NCBI GenBank assembly: GCA_017642425.1 | Contig: JAGCPB010000084.1 | Coordinates: 1-64,000, forward strand | Length of the DNA: 64,000 bases | Source: Bacteroidaceae bacterium | GTDB taxonomy: Bacteria; Bacteroidota; Bacteroidia; Bacteroidales; Bacteroidaceae | Reading direction: 5' to 3' | Part shown: one piece after another, positions 25,986-34,825 of the stretch | Layout of the letters: each line of letters begins with the position of its first letter | Position numbering within the stretch: the stretch's first letter is position 1 | Made by a program: the position numbers and the translations under genes | Notes under the pieces: model-generated | The model's input: the letters and a program-made list of their open reading frames with translations, nothing else | What the model was told of the DNA's origin: nothing | Databases searched by the model: none

Positions 25986-26807
25986 ATGAAGGAACTGACA
26001 CTCTCGGAATTACAGAAAGCAAGTCTGGACATCCTCAAGAATGTCCATCGGTTCTGTATGCAGAATGATATAAAATACTCTCTGGCGTACGGCACAATGA
26101 TTGGAGCCATACGTCATGGTGGATTTATACCATGGGATGACGATATCGACATCTTTATGCCACGTCCCGATTATGACAGATTCTGCAACTTATACACCGA
26201 CAATCAATACGTACTTGTCAATAAGAACAAAAGGAACGACTGCCTTATTGCGTTCAGCCGCGTCTGTGACTCAAAGGAGACTTGCATCAGAACGTTGATG
26301 CCGTGGATACGTTCATCCCAAGGACTGGGAGTATGGATTGACATTTTTCCGTTGGATGCTGTCAGTGAAGACCTTGGTGCGTTCAAAACAACCTATATGG
26401 AGCTGACAAACCTTCTAAAGAAATCAAACAACGGAAGAAAAGCATTGAGGGAGCTTACAAAAGAACAGAAACTGGGGTACAACCTTAACACTGTAAAAAA
26501 AAGATTCATATCGCTCTTTAAAACCAAACCGGAATTTTATATAGACCGGATCATTGAGACTGCCGGATCCGTCTCATACGGGAGCACTCCTTTCGTGGCG
26601 CAATTGGCATACCCCGGTGTTATGACACGCTACGATATCAAAGATGTGCAGTCATTTCATCTGACTCAATTTGAGGATACCCGATTCCTTATAGCCGACG
26701 GATTCGACCGGATGCTCAGAGCGGTTTATGGAGACTATATGCAACTGCCACCGGAAAATGAGAGAGTTCCGATGCAGGATTATATTCATTTTTATTGGAA
26801 TAACTGA
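25986..26807 (+). CDS. LicD-family phosphotransferase 1
   Basis: LicD proteins transfer phosphocholine or similar groups from CDP-linked donors to surface glycans. The 273-residue protein starts MKELTLSELQKASLDILK and has AYGTMIGAIRHGGFIPWDDD with the metal-binding DDDID cluster near residues 51-55. The C-terminal YGDYMQLPPENERVP is a second LicD signature. An earlier in-frame ATG at 25965 overlaps the small upstream gene; the 25986 start fits the operon spacing better. It is followed after 7 bases by the CMP-AEP synthase-like fusion, a plausible donor maker. Confidence 0.88.
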   Translation: MKELTLSELQKASLDILKNVHRFCMQNDIKYSLAYGTMIGAIRHGGFIPWDDDIDIFMPRPDYDRFCNLYTDNQYVLVNKNKRNDCLIAFSRVCDSKETCIRTLMPWIRSSQGLGVWIDIFPLDAVSEDLGAFKTTYMELTNLLKKSNNGRKALRELTKEQKLGYNLNTVKKRFISLFKTKPEFYIDRIIETAGSVSYGSTPFVAQLAYPGVMTRYDIKDVQSFHLTQFEDTRFLIADGFDRMLRAVYGDYMQLPPENERVPMQDYIHFYWNN

Positions 26808-26814
26808 AGAAAAT

Positions 26815-28629
26815 ATGCAGGCAATAATCCTGGCCGCCGGAATGGGCAAGAGACTTGGCGAACTGACAAAGAATAACACCAAGTGCATGATTGAGGTGAA
26901 CGAAGTAAAACTCATTGACCGCATGCTCTCCCAATTGTCACGCCTAAATCTTAAAAGGGTGGTTATTGTAGTTGGCTATCAGGCTGAAAACCTAATGAGT
27001 CATATAGGCAACAGATATGACGGAAAGCTCACTATCGAATATGTCCTGAATCCTATTTATGACAAGACCAACAACATCTACTCACTGGCTCTTGCCAAAG
27101 AACAGCTTCAGGAGGATGATACACTGCTTTTGGAAAGTGACCTGATTTTTGAGGACCGGATGCTCAGGTTGCTTACAGAAAACCCCTACCCCAACCTGGC
27201 ACTCGTGGCTAAGTATGAGACATGGATGGACGGAACAATGGTACGTATTGACAATGACAACAATATAGTAAGTTTCGTACCTAAAAAGGCTTTCCGCTAC
27301 AGTGACGTGCCATACTACTACAAGACATGCAACATATATAAGTTCAGCAAGAATTTCTCATGCAACCAGTATGTCCCGTTTCTGGAAGCATACAGCAAGG
27401 CTATGGGCGACAACGAGTATTACGAGCAGGTCCTGCGCGTAATCACCGCTCTTGACAAGTCAACGCTCAGGGCGCTCCCCATTACCGATGAAAAATGGTA
27501 TGAGATTGATGATATCCAGGACCGTGACATTGCCGAGACCAAGTTCTCTGAAAGGACAGAGATGCTCAGTCGTTTCCATCAATGCTATGGAGGCTACTGG
27601 AGATTCCCTCAGATGAAGGATTTCTGCTATCTGGTAAATCCTTATTTCCCCACTGAACGCATGAAAGATGAGCTGCGCGCCAATTTTGACACCCTGCTCA
27701 CCGAATATCCATCGGGAATGAAGGTCAACTCCCTGCTGGCAGGCAAGTATTTCGGCATAAGGCAGGAGTTTGTATGCGTGGGCAACGGTGCCGCCGAACT
27801 CATAAAGTGCCTTGTAGAGAATCACTGCACAGGCAAGACCGGATTCGTACTGCCCACCTTTGAAGAGTATCCCAACCGTGCCAACCCGGACGACCTGGTT
27901 ACATTCACCCCCTCCAATCCCGATTTCAGGTATTCAGCCCGTGACCTTGAGGTATTCTTTAAGGACAAGGGCATAAGTAACCTTCTGATAATCAACCCGG
28001 ACAACCCATCGGGCAATTACATTCCGTTTGATGATCTGAAAGAACTCATTGAGTGGACCGCAAAGAATTCCATCAACCTGACAGTGGATGAGAGTTTTGT
28101 AGACTTTACCGACAATCACATTACCGCATCCCTGCTCCATAATGAGATACTCCAGGCCTATCCGCACCTGACGGTTGTCAAGTCCATAAGCAAATCTTAT
28201 GGTGTCCCGGGACTTAGGCTTGGCGTAATAGCTTCAGGCAACACCGCCATGATGGAGAAGATACGCAAGGAGGTGGCAATCTGGAACATTAACTCTTTTG
28301 CCGAATTCTACATGCAGATATTCAACAAATACGAGAAGGATTATCTGACTGCGTGCAGCAAATTCATTCAGGAGAGAACGCTGTTCTACAATGAACTTAA
28401 GGATATTCCTTTCTTAAGGGTGATACCGTCACAGGCCAACTATTTCCTTTGTGAGGTTACCGGCAGATACACATCCCAAACACTCACTCAGAAACTGTTG
28501 GAGGAGAGTAACATCCTAATAAAGGACTGCGGACAGAAGAGTGCCTTTGCCGGCAGGAACTATATTCGTTTAGCCATAAGAGACAGGGAGGACAACAGTA
28601 AACTGATTAAAAAGCTCAGAGAGTTATGA
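26815..28629 (+). CDS. cytidylyltransferase-aminotransferase fusion (PntC-like)
   Basis: The 604-residue protein has two enzymes. Residues 1-235 are a LicC-type nucleotidyltransferase (ILAAGMGKRLGELT, then LLLESDLIFED with metal aspartate). Residues 250-604 are a fold-type-I aminotransferase with NPDNPSGNYIP and the PLP lysine K460 in SISKSYGVPGLRLG. This matches the PntC-AEP transaminase fusions (for example in Treponema). There the transaminase makes 2-aminoethylphosphonate from phosphonoacetaldehyde and PntC activates it as CMP-AEP. PEP mutase and phosphonopyruvate decarboxylase nearby support this over a choline role. A longer frame from 26728 runs inside licD and is rejected. Confidence 0.85.
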   Translation: MQAIILAAGMGKRLGELTKNNTKCMIEVNEVKLIDRMLSQLSRLNLKRVVIVVGYQAENLMSHIGNRYDGKLTIEYVLNPIYDKTNNIYSLALAKEQLQEDDTLLLESDLIFEDRMLRLLTENPYPNLALVAKYETWMDGTMVRIDNDNNIVSFVPKKAFRYSDVPYYYKTCNIYKFSKNFSCNQYVPFLEAYSKAMGDNEYYEQVLRVITALDKSTLRALPITDEKWYEIDDIQDRDIAETKFSERTEMLSRFHQCYGGYWRFPQMKDFCYLVNPYFPTERMKDELRANFDTLLTEYPSGMKVNSLLAGKYFGIRQEFVCVGNGAAELIKCLVENHCTGKTGFVLPTFEEYPNRANPDDLVTFTPSNPDFRYSARDLEVFFKDKGISNLLIINPDNPSGNYIPFDDLKELIEWTAKNSINLTVDESFVDFTDNHITASLLHNEILQAYPHLTVVKSISKSYGVPGLRLGVIASGNTAMMEKIRKEVAIWNINSFAEFYMQIFNKYEKDYLTACSKFIQERTLFYNELKDIPFLRVIPSQANYFLCEVTGRYTSQTLTQKLLEESNILIKDCGQKSAFAGRNYIRLAIRDREDNSKLIKKLREL

Positions 28630-29705
28630 CCGGACAGAAGATCTGTATATGCGGTGGAGGTAATCTGGCTCACGTGGTGGGTGGATACCTTGCGGCCAAG
28701 CCGGAATTTGAGGTTCGGCTGCTTACACGTCATCCTGAAAGATGGCAGCAAGACAGGTCTTTGAAACTCACCGATATCAACGGAAAAACTTTCAATCCAA
28801 GCTTTGCCGTGATAAGTTCGGATCCCGCACAGACTGTCCTTGGGGCAGACATCATTATTCTCTGTCTTCCAGGATTCGCAATAGCACAGGTACTTGAATC
28901 CATAAAGGGTTACATAGGAATTGGGACAACAACAGGTTCCGTAGTGTCGAGCACGGGATTCTTCCTGATGGCTCAGAAGATTCTTCCGGCTGGAACCAGA
29001 CTGTTCGGATTCCAGCGCGTACCGTTCATAGCACGAATAAATGAATACGGGAAGTCTGCAACACTGCTTGGTTACAAGCCCTCATTGGCATTCGCTACCA
29101 TGAATGTGATGAATCCCCAGGAACTAGGCAATACGCTCTCAAGGCTGTTTGACGTTCCGACAACATGGCTGGACAACTATCTGAAAGTTACTCTTTCAAA
29201 CAGCAATCCGCTGCTGCACCCATCCCGTCTGTATGGACTGTTCGGTGGAGGACGTGAGAGATTTGACAGACCTGTCCTGTTCTATGAGGAATGGGATGAT
29301 TTGAGCTCTCAGACATTGATTGACTGTGACAATGAATTCCGGATCCTTCTTGACAAACTGGGTATAACCACACAGGAGATCGTTCCCATTCTGGACTATT
29401 ACGAGAGTCATGATGCACGGTCCCTTACTGACAAGATAAAATCAATCAAGGCTTTCAAGGGACTTTTGGCACCAATGATACAGATGCCTGACGGAACGTT
29501 TGCTCCAGACTGGAACAACCGTTATTTTACCGAAGACATCCCCTATGGGCTACTTATTGTCAAAATTTTTGCGAGTAAGTACGAGATAAATACCCCAACG
29601 ATTGACAGGGTCCTGGAATGGGCGCAATCGGGAATGGGAAAACAGTATATTATTGAAGGCAATCCCTTTGGGATTGGAAAGGATTACCTAAATTTGTATT
29701 TTTAG
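28626..29705 (+). CDS. octopine/nopaline-type dehydrogenase
   Basis: This 359-residue NAD(P)-dependent opine dehydrogenase homologue has the N-terminal Rossmann glycine motif ICGGGNLAHVVGGYLA. The C-terminal octopine-DH domain contains SNSNPLLHPSRLYGLFGG, with the family's catalytic histidine. Such enzymes reductively join an alpha-keto acid to an amino group. Start overlaps the previous gene by 4 bases. Its place between the AEP-activating fusion and PEP mutase suggests it alkylates AEP or another amine of the pathway; this is inference. Not seen in the basic AEP pathway. Confidence 0.82.
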   Translation: MTGQKICICGGGNLAHVVGGYLAAKPEFEVRLLTRHPERWQQDRSLKLTDINGKTFNPSFAVISSDPAQTVLGADIIILCLPGFAIAQVLESIKGYIGIGTTTGSVVSSTGFFLMAQKILPAGTRLFGFQRVPFIARINEYGKSATLLGYKPSLAFATMNVMNPQELGNTLSRLFDVPTTWLDNYLKVTLSNSNPLLHPSRLYGLFGGGRERFDRPVLFYEEWDDLSSQTLIDCDNEFRILLDKLGITTQEIVPILDYYESHDARSLTDKIKSIKAFKGLLAPMIQMPDGTFAPDWNNRYFTEDIPYGLLIVKIFASKYEINTPTIDRVLEWAQSGMGKQYIIEGNPFGIGKDYLNLYF

Positions 29706-29734
29706 CTGATAAAAACTAACCGTTGATGATTTGA

Positions 29735-31036
29735 ATGATGAAAAAGGTATTTATGAGTCTTAGCACCGATGTTATCCATGGCGGTCACATCAGGATGATA
29801 GAAAATGCAGCAAGCCTTGGGGAGCTGACTATCGGCGTATTGAGTGACCAGGTAGTAGCAAGTTATAAACGTTATCCTCTCTTGTCATGTAAAGAACGCA
29901 TGAGGATAGCCGCATCCCTGAAAGGGGTTGCAAATGTCATTGAACAGGATGAGATGTCATACCGCTCGGTTATCAGGAAATATCGTCCTGATTATGTCGT
30001 ACACGGTGATGACTGGCGTTCCGGAATCCAAAAACCGATACGTGAAGAAGTGTTGCAACTGCTTGCTGAATACGGAGGAGAACTGAAGGAATTTCCGTAT
30101 TCTGTCAATGAGGAGTATGACAAGATGGAGGCTAATGCCCGTATGCAGCTCTCAATGCCCGATATCCGCCGTGGTAGACTTAAAAAGCTTATCGGCATGA
30201 AAGGGCTGGTTACAGCCATGGAGGCCCACAGCGGAATAACCGGACTGATTGTAGAGAATACCACCGTAGTACAGGACGGTAAGACATATCAGTTCGATGC
30301 AATGTGGATCAGTTCTCTCTGTGATTCCACTGCAAAAGGAAAACCTGATATTGAGCTGGTGGATATGACAAGCCGTTTCCGTACCATAGATGACATAATG
30401 GAGGTTACAACCAAGCCCATTATATTTGACGGAGATACAGGAGGACTGACCGAACACTTTGTCTATACGGTAAAGTCTCTGGAGCGTATGGGAGTGAGTA
30501 TGATTATCATTGAGGACAAGACCGGACTCAAGAAAAACTCACTGTTCGGTGCAGAGGTCAAGCAGACGCAGGACAGCATTGAGAATTTCTGCGCCAAGAT
30601 TGCCGCCGGCAAGCGCGCACAAAAGACAAGTGACTTTATGATTTGTGCACGCATAGAGAGTCTTATCCTGGAACAAGGTATGGAAGATGCCCTTACCCGC
30701 GCCTTTGCATTCGTGAAAGCCGGAGCTGATGCCATAATGATACACTCCCGCAAAAAAGATCCGGCTGAGATATTCGAGTTTGTTGAAAAGTTCCGTGCTC
30801 AGGACACTATCACTCCGATAGTTGTGGTTCCTACATCATTCAACACGGTTACAGAGCAGGAATTCAAGGATCGTGGCGTGAATGTGGTCATCTACGCCAA
30901 CCAGCTTACACGTACAGGATTCCCTGCCATGCAGAATGCCGCACGTACCATACTGGAGCACCACCGTGCAAAGGAGTGCGATGACATGTGTATGAGCATA
31001 AAGGAGATAATCACTTTAATTCCCGAAGAATTATAA
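29735..31036 (+). CDS. aepX: phosphoenolpyruvate mutase with N-terminal nucleotidyltransferase-like domain
   Basis: PEP mutase rearranges PEP to phosphonopyruvate, the entry to nearly all C-P natural products. The catalytic domain (about residues 145-433) carries the diagnostic EDKTGLKKNS at 260-269 and the earlier FDGDTGG. Residues 1-130 form a GCT-like nucleotidyltransferase domain with HGGH at 15-18. The usual C-terminal GISTT-type motif of active members is missing, and the linker reads YSVNEEYDK. Two adjacent ATGs at 29735 and 29738 make the start uncertain by one codon. The same two-domain form is known as AepX in Bacteroides fragilis polysaccharide B. Confidence 0.93.
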   Translation: MMKKVFMSLSTDVIHGGHIRMIENAASLGELTIGVLSDQVVASYKRYPLLSCKERMRIAASLKGVANVIEQDEMSYRSVIRKYRPDYVVHGDDWRSGIQKPIREEVLQLLAEYGGELKEFPYSVNEEYDKMEANARMQLSMPDIRRGRLKKLIGMKGLVTAMEAHSGITGLIVENTTVVQDGKTYQFDAMWISSLCDSTAKGKPDIELVDMTSRFRTIDDIMEVTTKPIIFDGDTGGLTEHFVYTVKSLERMGVSMIIIEDKTGLKKNSLFGAEVKQTQDSIENFCAKIAAGKRAQKTSDFMICARIESLILEQGMEDALTRAFAFVKAGADAIMIHSRKKDPAEIFEFVEKFRAQDTITPIVVVPTSFNTVTEQEFKDRGVNVVIYANQLTRTGFPAMQNAARTILEHHRAKECDDMCMSIKEIITLIPEEL

Positions 31037-31051
31037 CAAATAAATACAGTC

Positions 31052-32536
31052 ATGAAGCAATACGATTACGACAAAATGGGGAAAGACGTTGACCTCCAGG
31101 AAAGGGTTCGTCTTAAAAAAGCAAACAGGGATAATCTTTACTCTCTGGAACCTCCATTCCCAAGATCAAACTTCCTGTTGGAGCTTTCCAATGCATGTAA
31201 CCATGAGTGCCTGTTCTGCGCACATCAGAAGATGAAACGTAAAGTCAGCAAAATGAAACCAGAGATGGTTGAAAGTGCTTTGCGTCAGGCTTATGAACTC
31301 GGCACTCGTGAAGTTGGCTTTTACGCCACAGGTGAGCCTTTCCTGGTAAAGGAATTACCGCAGTATATCAAATTAGCCAAGGATATAGGTTATGAGTACA
31401 CTTACCTGACATCAAATGGCTCACTTGCTACCCCCGAGAAGATCCGTGCCGTCATTGATGCCGGCCTGGACAGCATAAAGTTCTCCATAAATGCACCGGA
31501 ACGCAAGATGTATGAGTTCATCCATGGACATGACCATTTTGACATGGTTGTGGAACATCTCAAGTATATCCGTCAATACAGGGATGAGACTGGCAAAAAC
31601 TTCAAGATTTATGTTACCGGTATCCTGACCAGGTTCACTGAGCCTATGAAAGATATGTATCAGGAACTCTTTGGTAACATAGTTGACCAGATAGTATTCA
31701 AGACCGTTTACAATCAGGGCGGATACATGCCTGAGATAGAGCACCTGCTCAAATGCGATTGCGATCATGAGACCTATCGCCGCTGTAACCTTCCGTTTGA
31801 TGCCATATGCGTTACTTGTGAGGGTTACCTCTCTGTTGAAAATGCGGATTATGAGAATATGCTGATTGTAGGTGACCTGAACAAGGTGAGCCTGAAAGAG
31901 GCATGGTATGGAGAGAAGATGAAAGAACTGCGTAAGGGCTTTATAGAGGATATGCTTGACGGTACCATCTGCGATTGCTGCGTTCATCACAACGACGCTC
32001 CCGCCGAGCCTCTTATGCCCGAGTATGCCACCAGGAACGATGATATTTTCAATGACAGCAAGGTTCGTATGCGCATCAAAGCCGCAGGATTCCCTTATTC
32101 AAAGCTTGTTTATGTTCCGATGTCTGCCGATATCATCCATCCGGGACATATCAACATCATCAGGAAGGCAAGTCGTCTTGGCCGTGTAATGGTAGGACTT
32201 TTCAGCGATGAGGCCATCAAGTCATACAAACCTGATCCATATATGAATTATGAGCAGCGCAAGATAGTTGTTGAGAACCTGAAAGGCGTTACATACGTTG
32301 TCAAGCAGGAAACCAAAGATTATGAAGACAATCTTCGCCGTTTCAAGCCGGATATAATGGTTCACGGAACCGATTGGCGCGAAGGACCTCTTGCGGGAGT
32401 CAGACAGAAGGCTATTGATATACTTGCCGAATGGGGAGGAAAGATCGTTGAGCCCGAATATACGCAAGGTGTATCTTCCACCCAGTTCAAAAAGGCTGTC
32501 AGGGAGAATGAATGTAAAACCTGTAACGAAAAGTAA
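31052..32536 (+). CDS. radical SAM-SPASM protein fused to a cytidylyltransferase domain
   Basis: The 494-residue protein joins two enzymes. Residues 40-260 are a radical SAM core with C49, C53 and C56 (CNHECLFC) and FYATGEPFL. Residues 240-330 hold SPASM-type cysteines (RCNLPFDAICVTCEGYL, then CDCCVHH) for auxiliary Fe-S clusters. Residues 350-490 are a GCT-type nucleotidyltransferase with HPGH (363-366) and the closing motif QGVSST (472-477). Both signatures of an active CTP transferase are present. Placed between PEP mutase and phosphonopyruvate decarboxylase, it probably modifies and/or activates a pathway intermediate. Substrate is unknown. Confidence 0.85.
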   Translation: MKQYDYDKMGKDVDLQERVRLKKANRDNLYSLEPPFPRSNFLLELSNACNHECLFCAHQKMKRKVSKMKPEMVESALRQAYELGTREVGFYATGEPFLVKELPQYIKLAKDIGYEYTYLTSNGSLATPEKIRAVIDAGLDSIKFSINAPERKMYEFIHGHDHFDMVVEHLKYIRQYRDETGKNFKIYVTGILTRFTEPMKDMYQELFGNIVDQIVFKTVYNQGGYMPEIEHLLKCDCDHETYRRCNLPFDAICVTCEGYLSVENADYENMLIVGDLNKVSLKEAWYGEKMKELRKGFIEDMLDGTICDCCVHHNDAPAEPLMPEYATRNDDIFNDSKVRMRIKAAGFPYSKLVYVPMSADIIHPGHINIIRKASRLGRVMVGLFSDEAIKSYKPDPYMNYEQRKIVVENLKGVTYVVKQETKDYEDNLRRFKPDIMVHGTDWREGPLAGVRQKAIDILAEWGGKIVEPEYTQGVSSTQFKKAVRENECKTCNEK

Positions 32537-32541
32537 CAAAA

Positions 32542-33678
32542 GTGATAAGACCGTCTTTCTTTTATGATACACTTAAGAGCTTCGGCATAGATTTTTATGC
32601 CGGAGTTCCTGATTCTCTCCTAAAAAACCTGTGCGCTTACATAACCGATCATGCTGATGAGGCACACAACATCATAGCCGCAAATGAGGGAGCGGCAATC
32701 GGACTTGCCGCCGGACACTATCTGGCTACTGGACAGCCCGCATGTGTCTATATGCAAAACTCGGGAGAGGGTAATACGATAAACCCTTTAGCCTCGCTGA
32801 CAGACCGTGATGTTTATAACATCCCTGTTCTGCTCGTAATAGGCTGGCGTGGACGCCCCGGCGTACATGACGAACCACAACATGTAAAGCAGGGAAAGGT
32901 TACAACCGGACTTCTGGACGTGATGGGTATTGACTATGAAGTGTTGTCAAAAGAAGAGGATATCGCCGCTATACAATTAGAAAAGGCAACCAAGGCTCTA
33001 CAAAACAAAGATGTCTTTGCTTTGGTCATTGAGAAAGAGACCTTTGAGGAATATAAGCTGCAGAACGTACAGATAAACGACCTCACAATGAGCCGCGAGG
33101 AAGCAATACAGACCGTTGCCGCCGCTCTTGGGGAGAAAGACTGTATTGTCAGCACAACCGGTATGATAAGCCGTGAGCTGTTTGAATATCGCACTGCCAT
33201 GAACCAAGGACATGAACGCGACTTCCTGACCGTAGGATCCATGGGGCATGCCTCTCAAATTGCATTGGGTATTGCCCTTGCCAAACCTGAACGCCGCATC
33301 TGGTGTTTTGACGGTGACGGTGCAACTATCATGCACATGGGTTCACTGGCTATTGTGGCAAGCAAGAAACCGGCTAATTATATACACGTAGTGTTCAACA
33401 ACGGCGCCCATGACAGTGTAGGAGGTCAACCAACGGTAGGACTTAAGATAGATCTTCCTTTGGTGGCAAAGGCTGTAGGTTATGCCGCCGCCTATAGCGT
33501 AACCACAAAAGAAGAACTTGAAAACCGGCTTTCAGTTCTCAAATCCCGGCTATCTACTCCCAAAGGTCCTGTTCTTCTTGAAATCAAGGTCAAGAAGGGC
33601 AACCGTAAGGATCTGGGACGCCCCACAACAACGCCTGTTGAAAATAAAGAGTCTTTAATGAACTTCCTGAAAGAGTAA
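32542..33678 (+). CDS. aepY: phosphonopyruvate decarboxylase
   Basis: This ThDP enzyme decarboxylates phosphonopyruvate to phosphonoacetaldehyde and so pulls the PEP mutase equilibrium forward. The 378-residue protein has the pyrimidine-binding glutamate region AANEGAAIGLAAGHYLATG. It also has VYMQNSGEGNTINPL, a substrate-loop element shared by this family, and the ThDP motif FDGDGATIMHMG with VFNN about 25 residues later. It starts with GTG, 5 bases after the previous stop. Sulfopyruvate decarboxylase is the near relative, but PEP mutase next door decides the call. Confidence 0.92.
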   Translation: MIRPSFFYDTLKSFGIDFYAGVPDSLLKNLCAYITDHADEAHNIIAANEGAAIGLAAGHYLATGQPACVYMQNSGEGNTINPLASLTDRDVYNIPVLLVIGWRGRPGVHDEPQHVKQGKVTTGLLDVMGIDYEVLSKEEDIAAIQLEKATKALQNKDVFALVIEKETFEEYKLQNVQINDLTMSREEAIQTVAAALGEKDCIVSTTGMISRELFEYRTAMNQGHERDFLTVGSMGHASQIALGIALAKPERRIWCFDGDGATIMHMGSLAIVASKKPANYIHVVFNNGAHDSVGGQPTVGLKIDLPLVAKAVGYAAAYSVTTKEELENRLSVLKSRLSTPKGPVLLEIKVKKGNRKDLGRPTTTPVENKESLMNFLKE

Positions 33679-33706
33679 TGCACTAACCATTAATAAGCGA
33701 AACAAG

Positions 33707-34819
33707 ATGGAACTGCCGTTATTAACCGTAACATCTCCACTACTTCCCGATATGGAGGAGTATCAAAAGCTGCTGCAGGATATCTGGAGTAAAAAAAGAA
33801 TAACCAACAATGGTTTTTATCATAAAGAACTGGAAAGCAAACTATGCAGTTATCTGAAGATTCCATTCGTGAGTTTGTTCACAAACGGAACTCTTCCGCT
33901 TATTACCGCTCTCCAGGCCCTGCGAATAACAGGCGAAGTGATAACTACCCCCTATAGTTTTGTGGCCACCACTCATTCCATCTGGTGGAACGGCCTGAAA
34001 CCTGTTTTCGTGGATATCGATCCCGATACATGCGGTATCAATCCCGACAAGATTGAAGCGGCCATAACTCCACGCACATCGGCTATCATGCCTGTTCATT
34101 GTTACGGAATACCCTGTGATGTCAAGAGGATACAGGAGATAGCAGACAAATATCATCTCAAAGTCATATATGATGCCGCCCACGCATTCGGAGTAGAAAA
34201 AGACGGTGAATCCATACTCAAGTACGGAGATCTGTCTACTCTGAGTTTCCATGCAACAAAGGTCTTTAATACTGTTGAAGGCGGAGCCATGGTGATGCCT
34301 GACGAAAAGATGAAGAAATATATCGATTACCTTAAGAACTTTGGGTTTGCAGGTGAGACAGAGGTTGTTGCTCCCGGCATCAACAGCAAGATGGATGAGG
34401 TTCGGGCAGCATACGGTATTGCAAACCTGAATAAGATTGACCAAGCAATACAGAACCGTAAGAAAGCGACACTGGCCTATAGGGAGGCACTCAAGAATGT
34501 TCCGGGAATACGGTATATGGAAGATATGCCTGGAGTAAAGCACAATTACGGCTATTTCCCAATCTTTGTAAACGAAAAGGAATACGGGATGAGCCGGGAT
34601 GCTCTTTATGAAAAGATGAAAGAGGCAAACGTTTACGGAAGGCGCTATTTCTATCCTCTTATAAGTACATTCAGCACATACAGGGGATTGGATTCATCGG
34701 ATCCAGCCAATCTGCCGGTAGCCACCCGTCTGGCAAATGAGGTTATCTGCCTGCCACTTCATCATGATTTGTCCGATGATGATATCAGCAGGGTTATAGA
34801 TTGTATCATAAAACGGTAA
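33707..34819 (+). CDS. DegT/DnrJ/EryC1/StrS-family aminotransferase
   Basis: This 370-residue PLP enzyme of the sugar aminotransferase family has the Schiff-base lysine K185 in FHATKVFNTVEGGA, preceded by YDAAHAFGVE with the PLP-binding aspartate. The C-terminal part has FYPLIS. Family members aminate nucleotide-linked keto sugars such as dTDP-4-keto-6-deoxyglucose. No sugar dehydratase lies beside it, so the keto substrate may come from elsewhere or may not be a sugar. It opens a four-gene block with the MBL, ATP-grasp and SDR genes. Confidence 0.88.
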   Translation: MELPLLTVTSPLLPDMEEYQKLLQDIWSKKRITNNGFYHKELESKLCSYLKIPFVSLFTNGTLPLITALQALRITGEVITTPYSFVATTHSIWWNGLKPVFVDIDPDTCGINPDKIEAAITPRTSAIMPVHCYGIPCDVKRIQEIADKYHLKVIYDAAHAFGVEKDGESILKYGDLSTLSFHATKVFNTVEGGAMVMPDEKMKKYIDYLKNFGFAGETEVVAPGINSKMDEVRAAYGIANLNKIDQAIQNRKKATLAYREALKNVPGIRYMEDMPGVKHNYGYFPIFVNEKEYGMSRDALYEKMKEANVYGRRYFYPLISTFSTYRGLDSSDPANLPVATRLANEVICLPLHHDLSDDDISRVIDCIIKR

Positions 34820-34825
34820 AACTTA

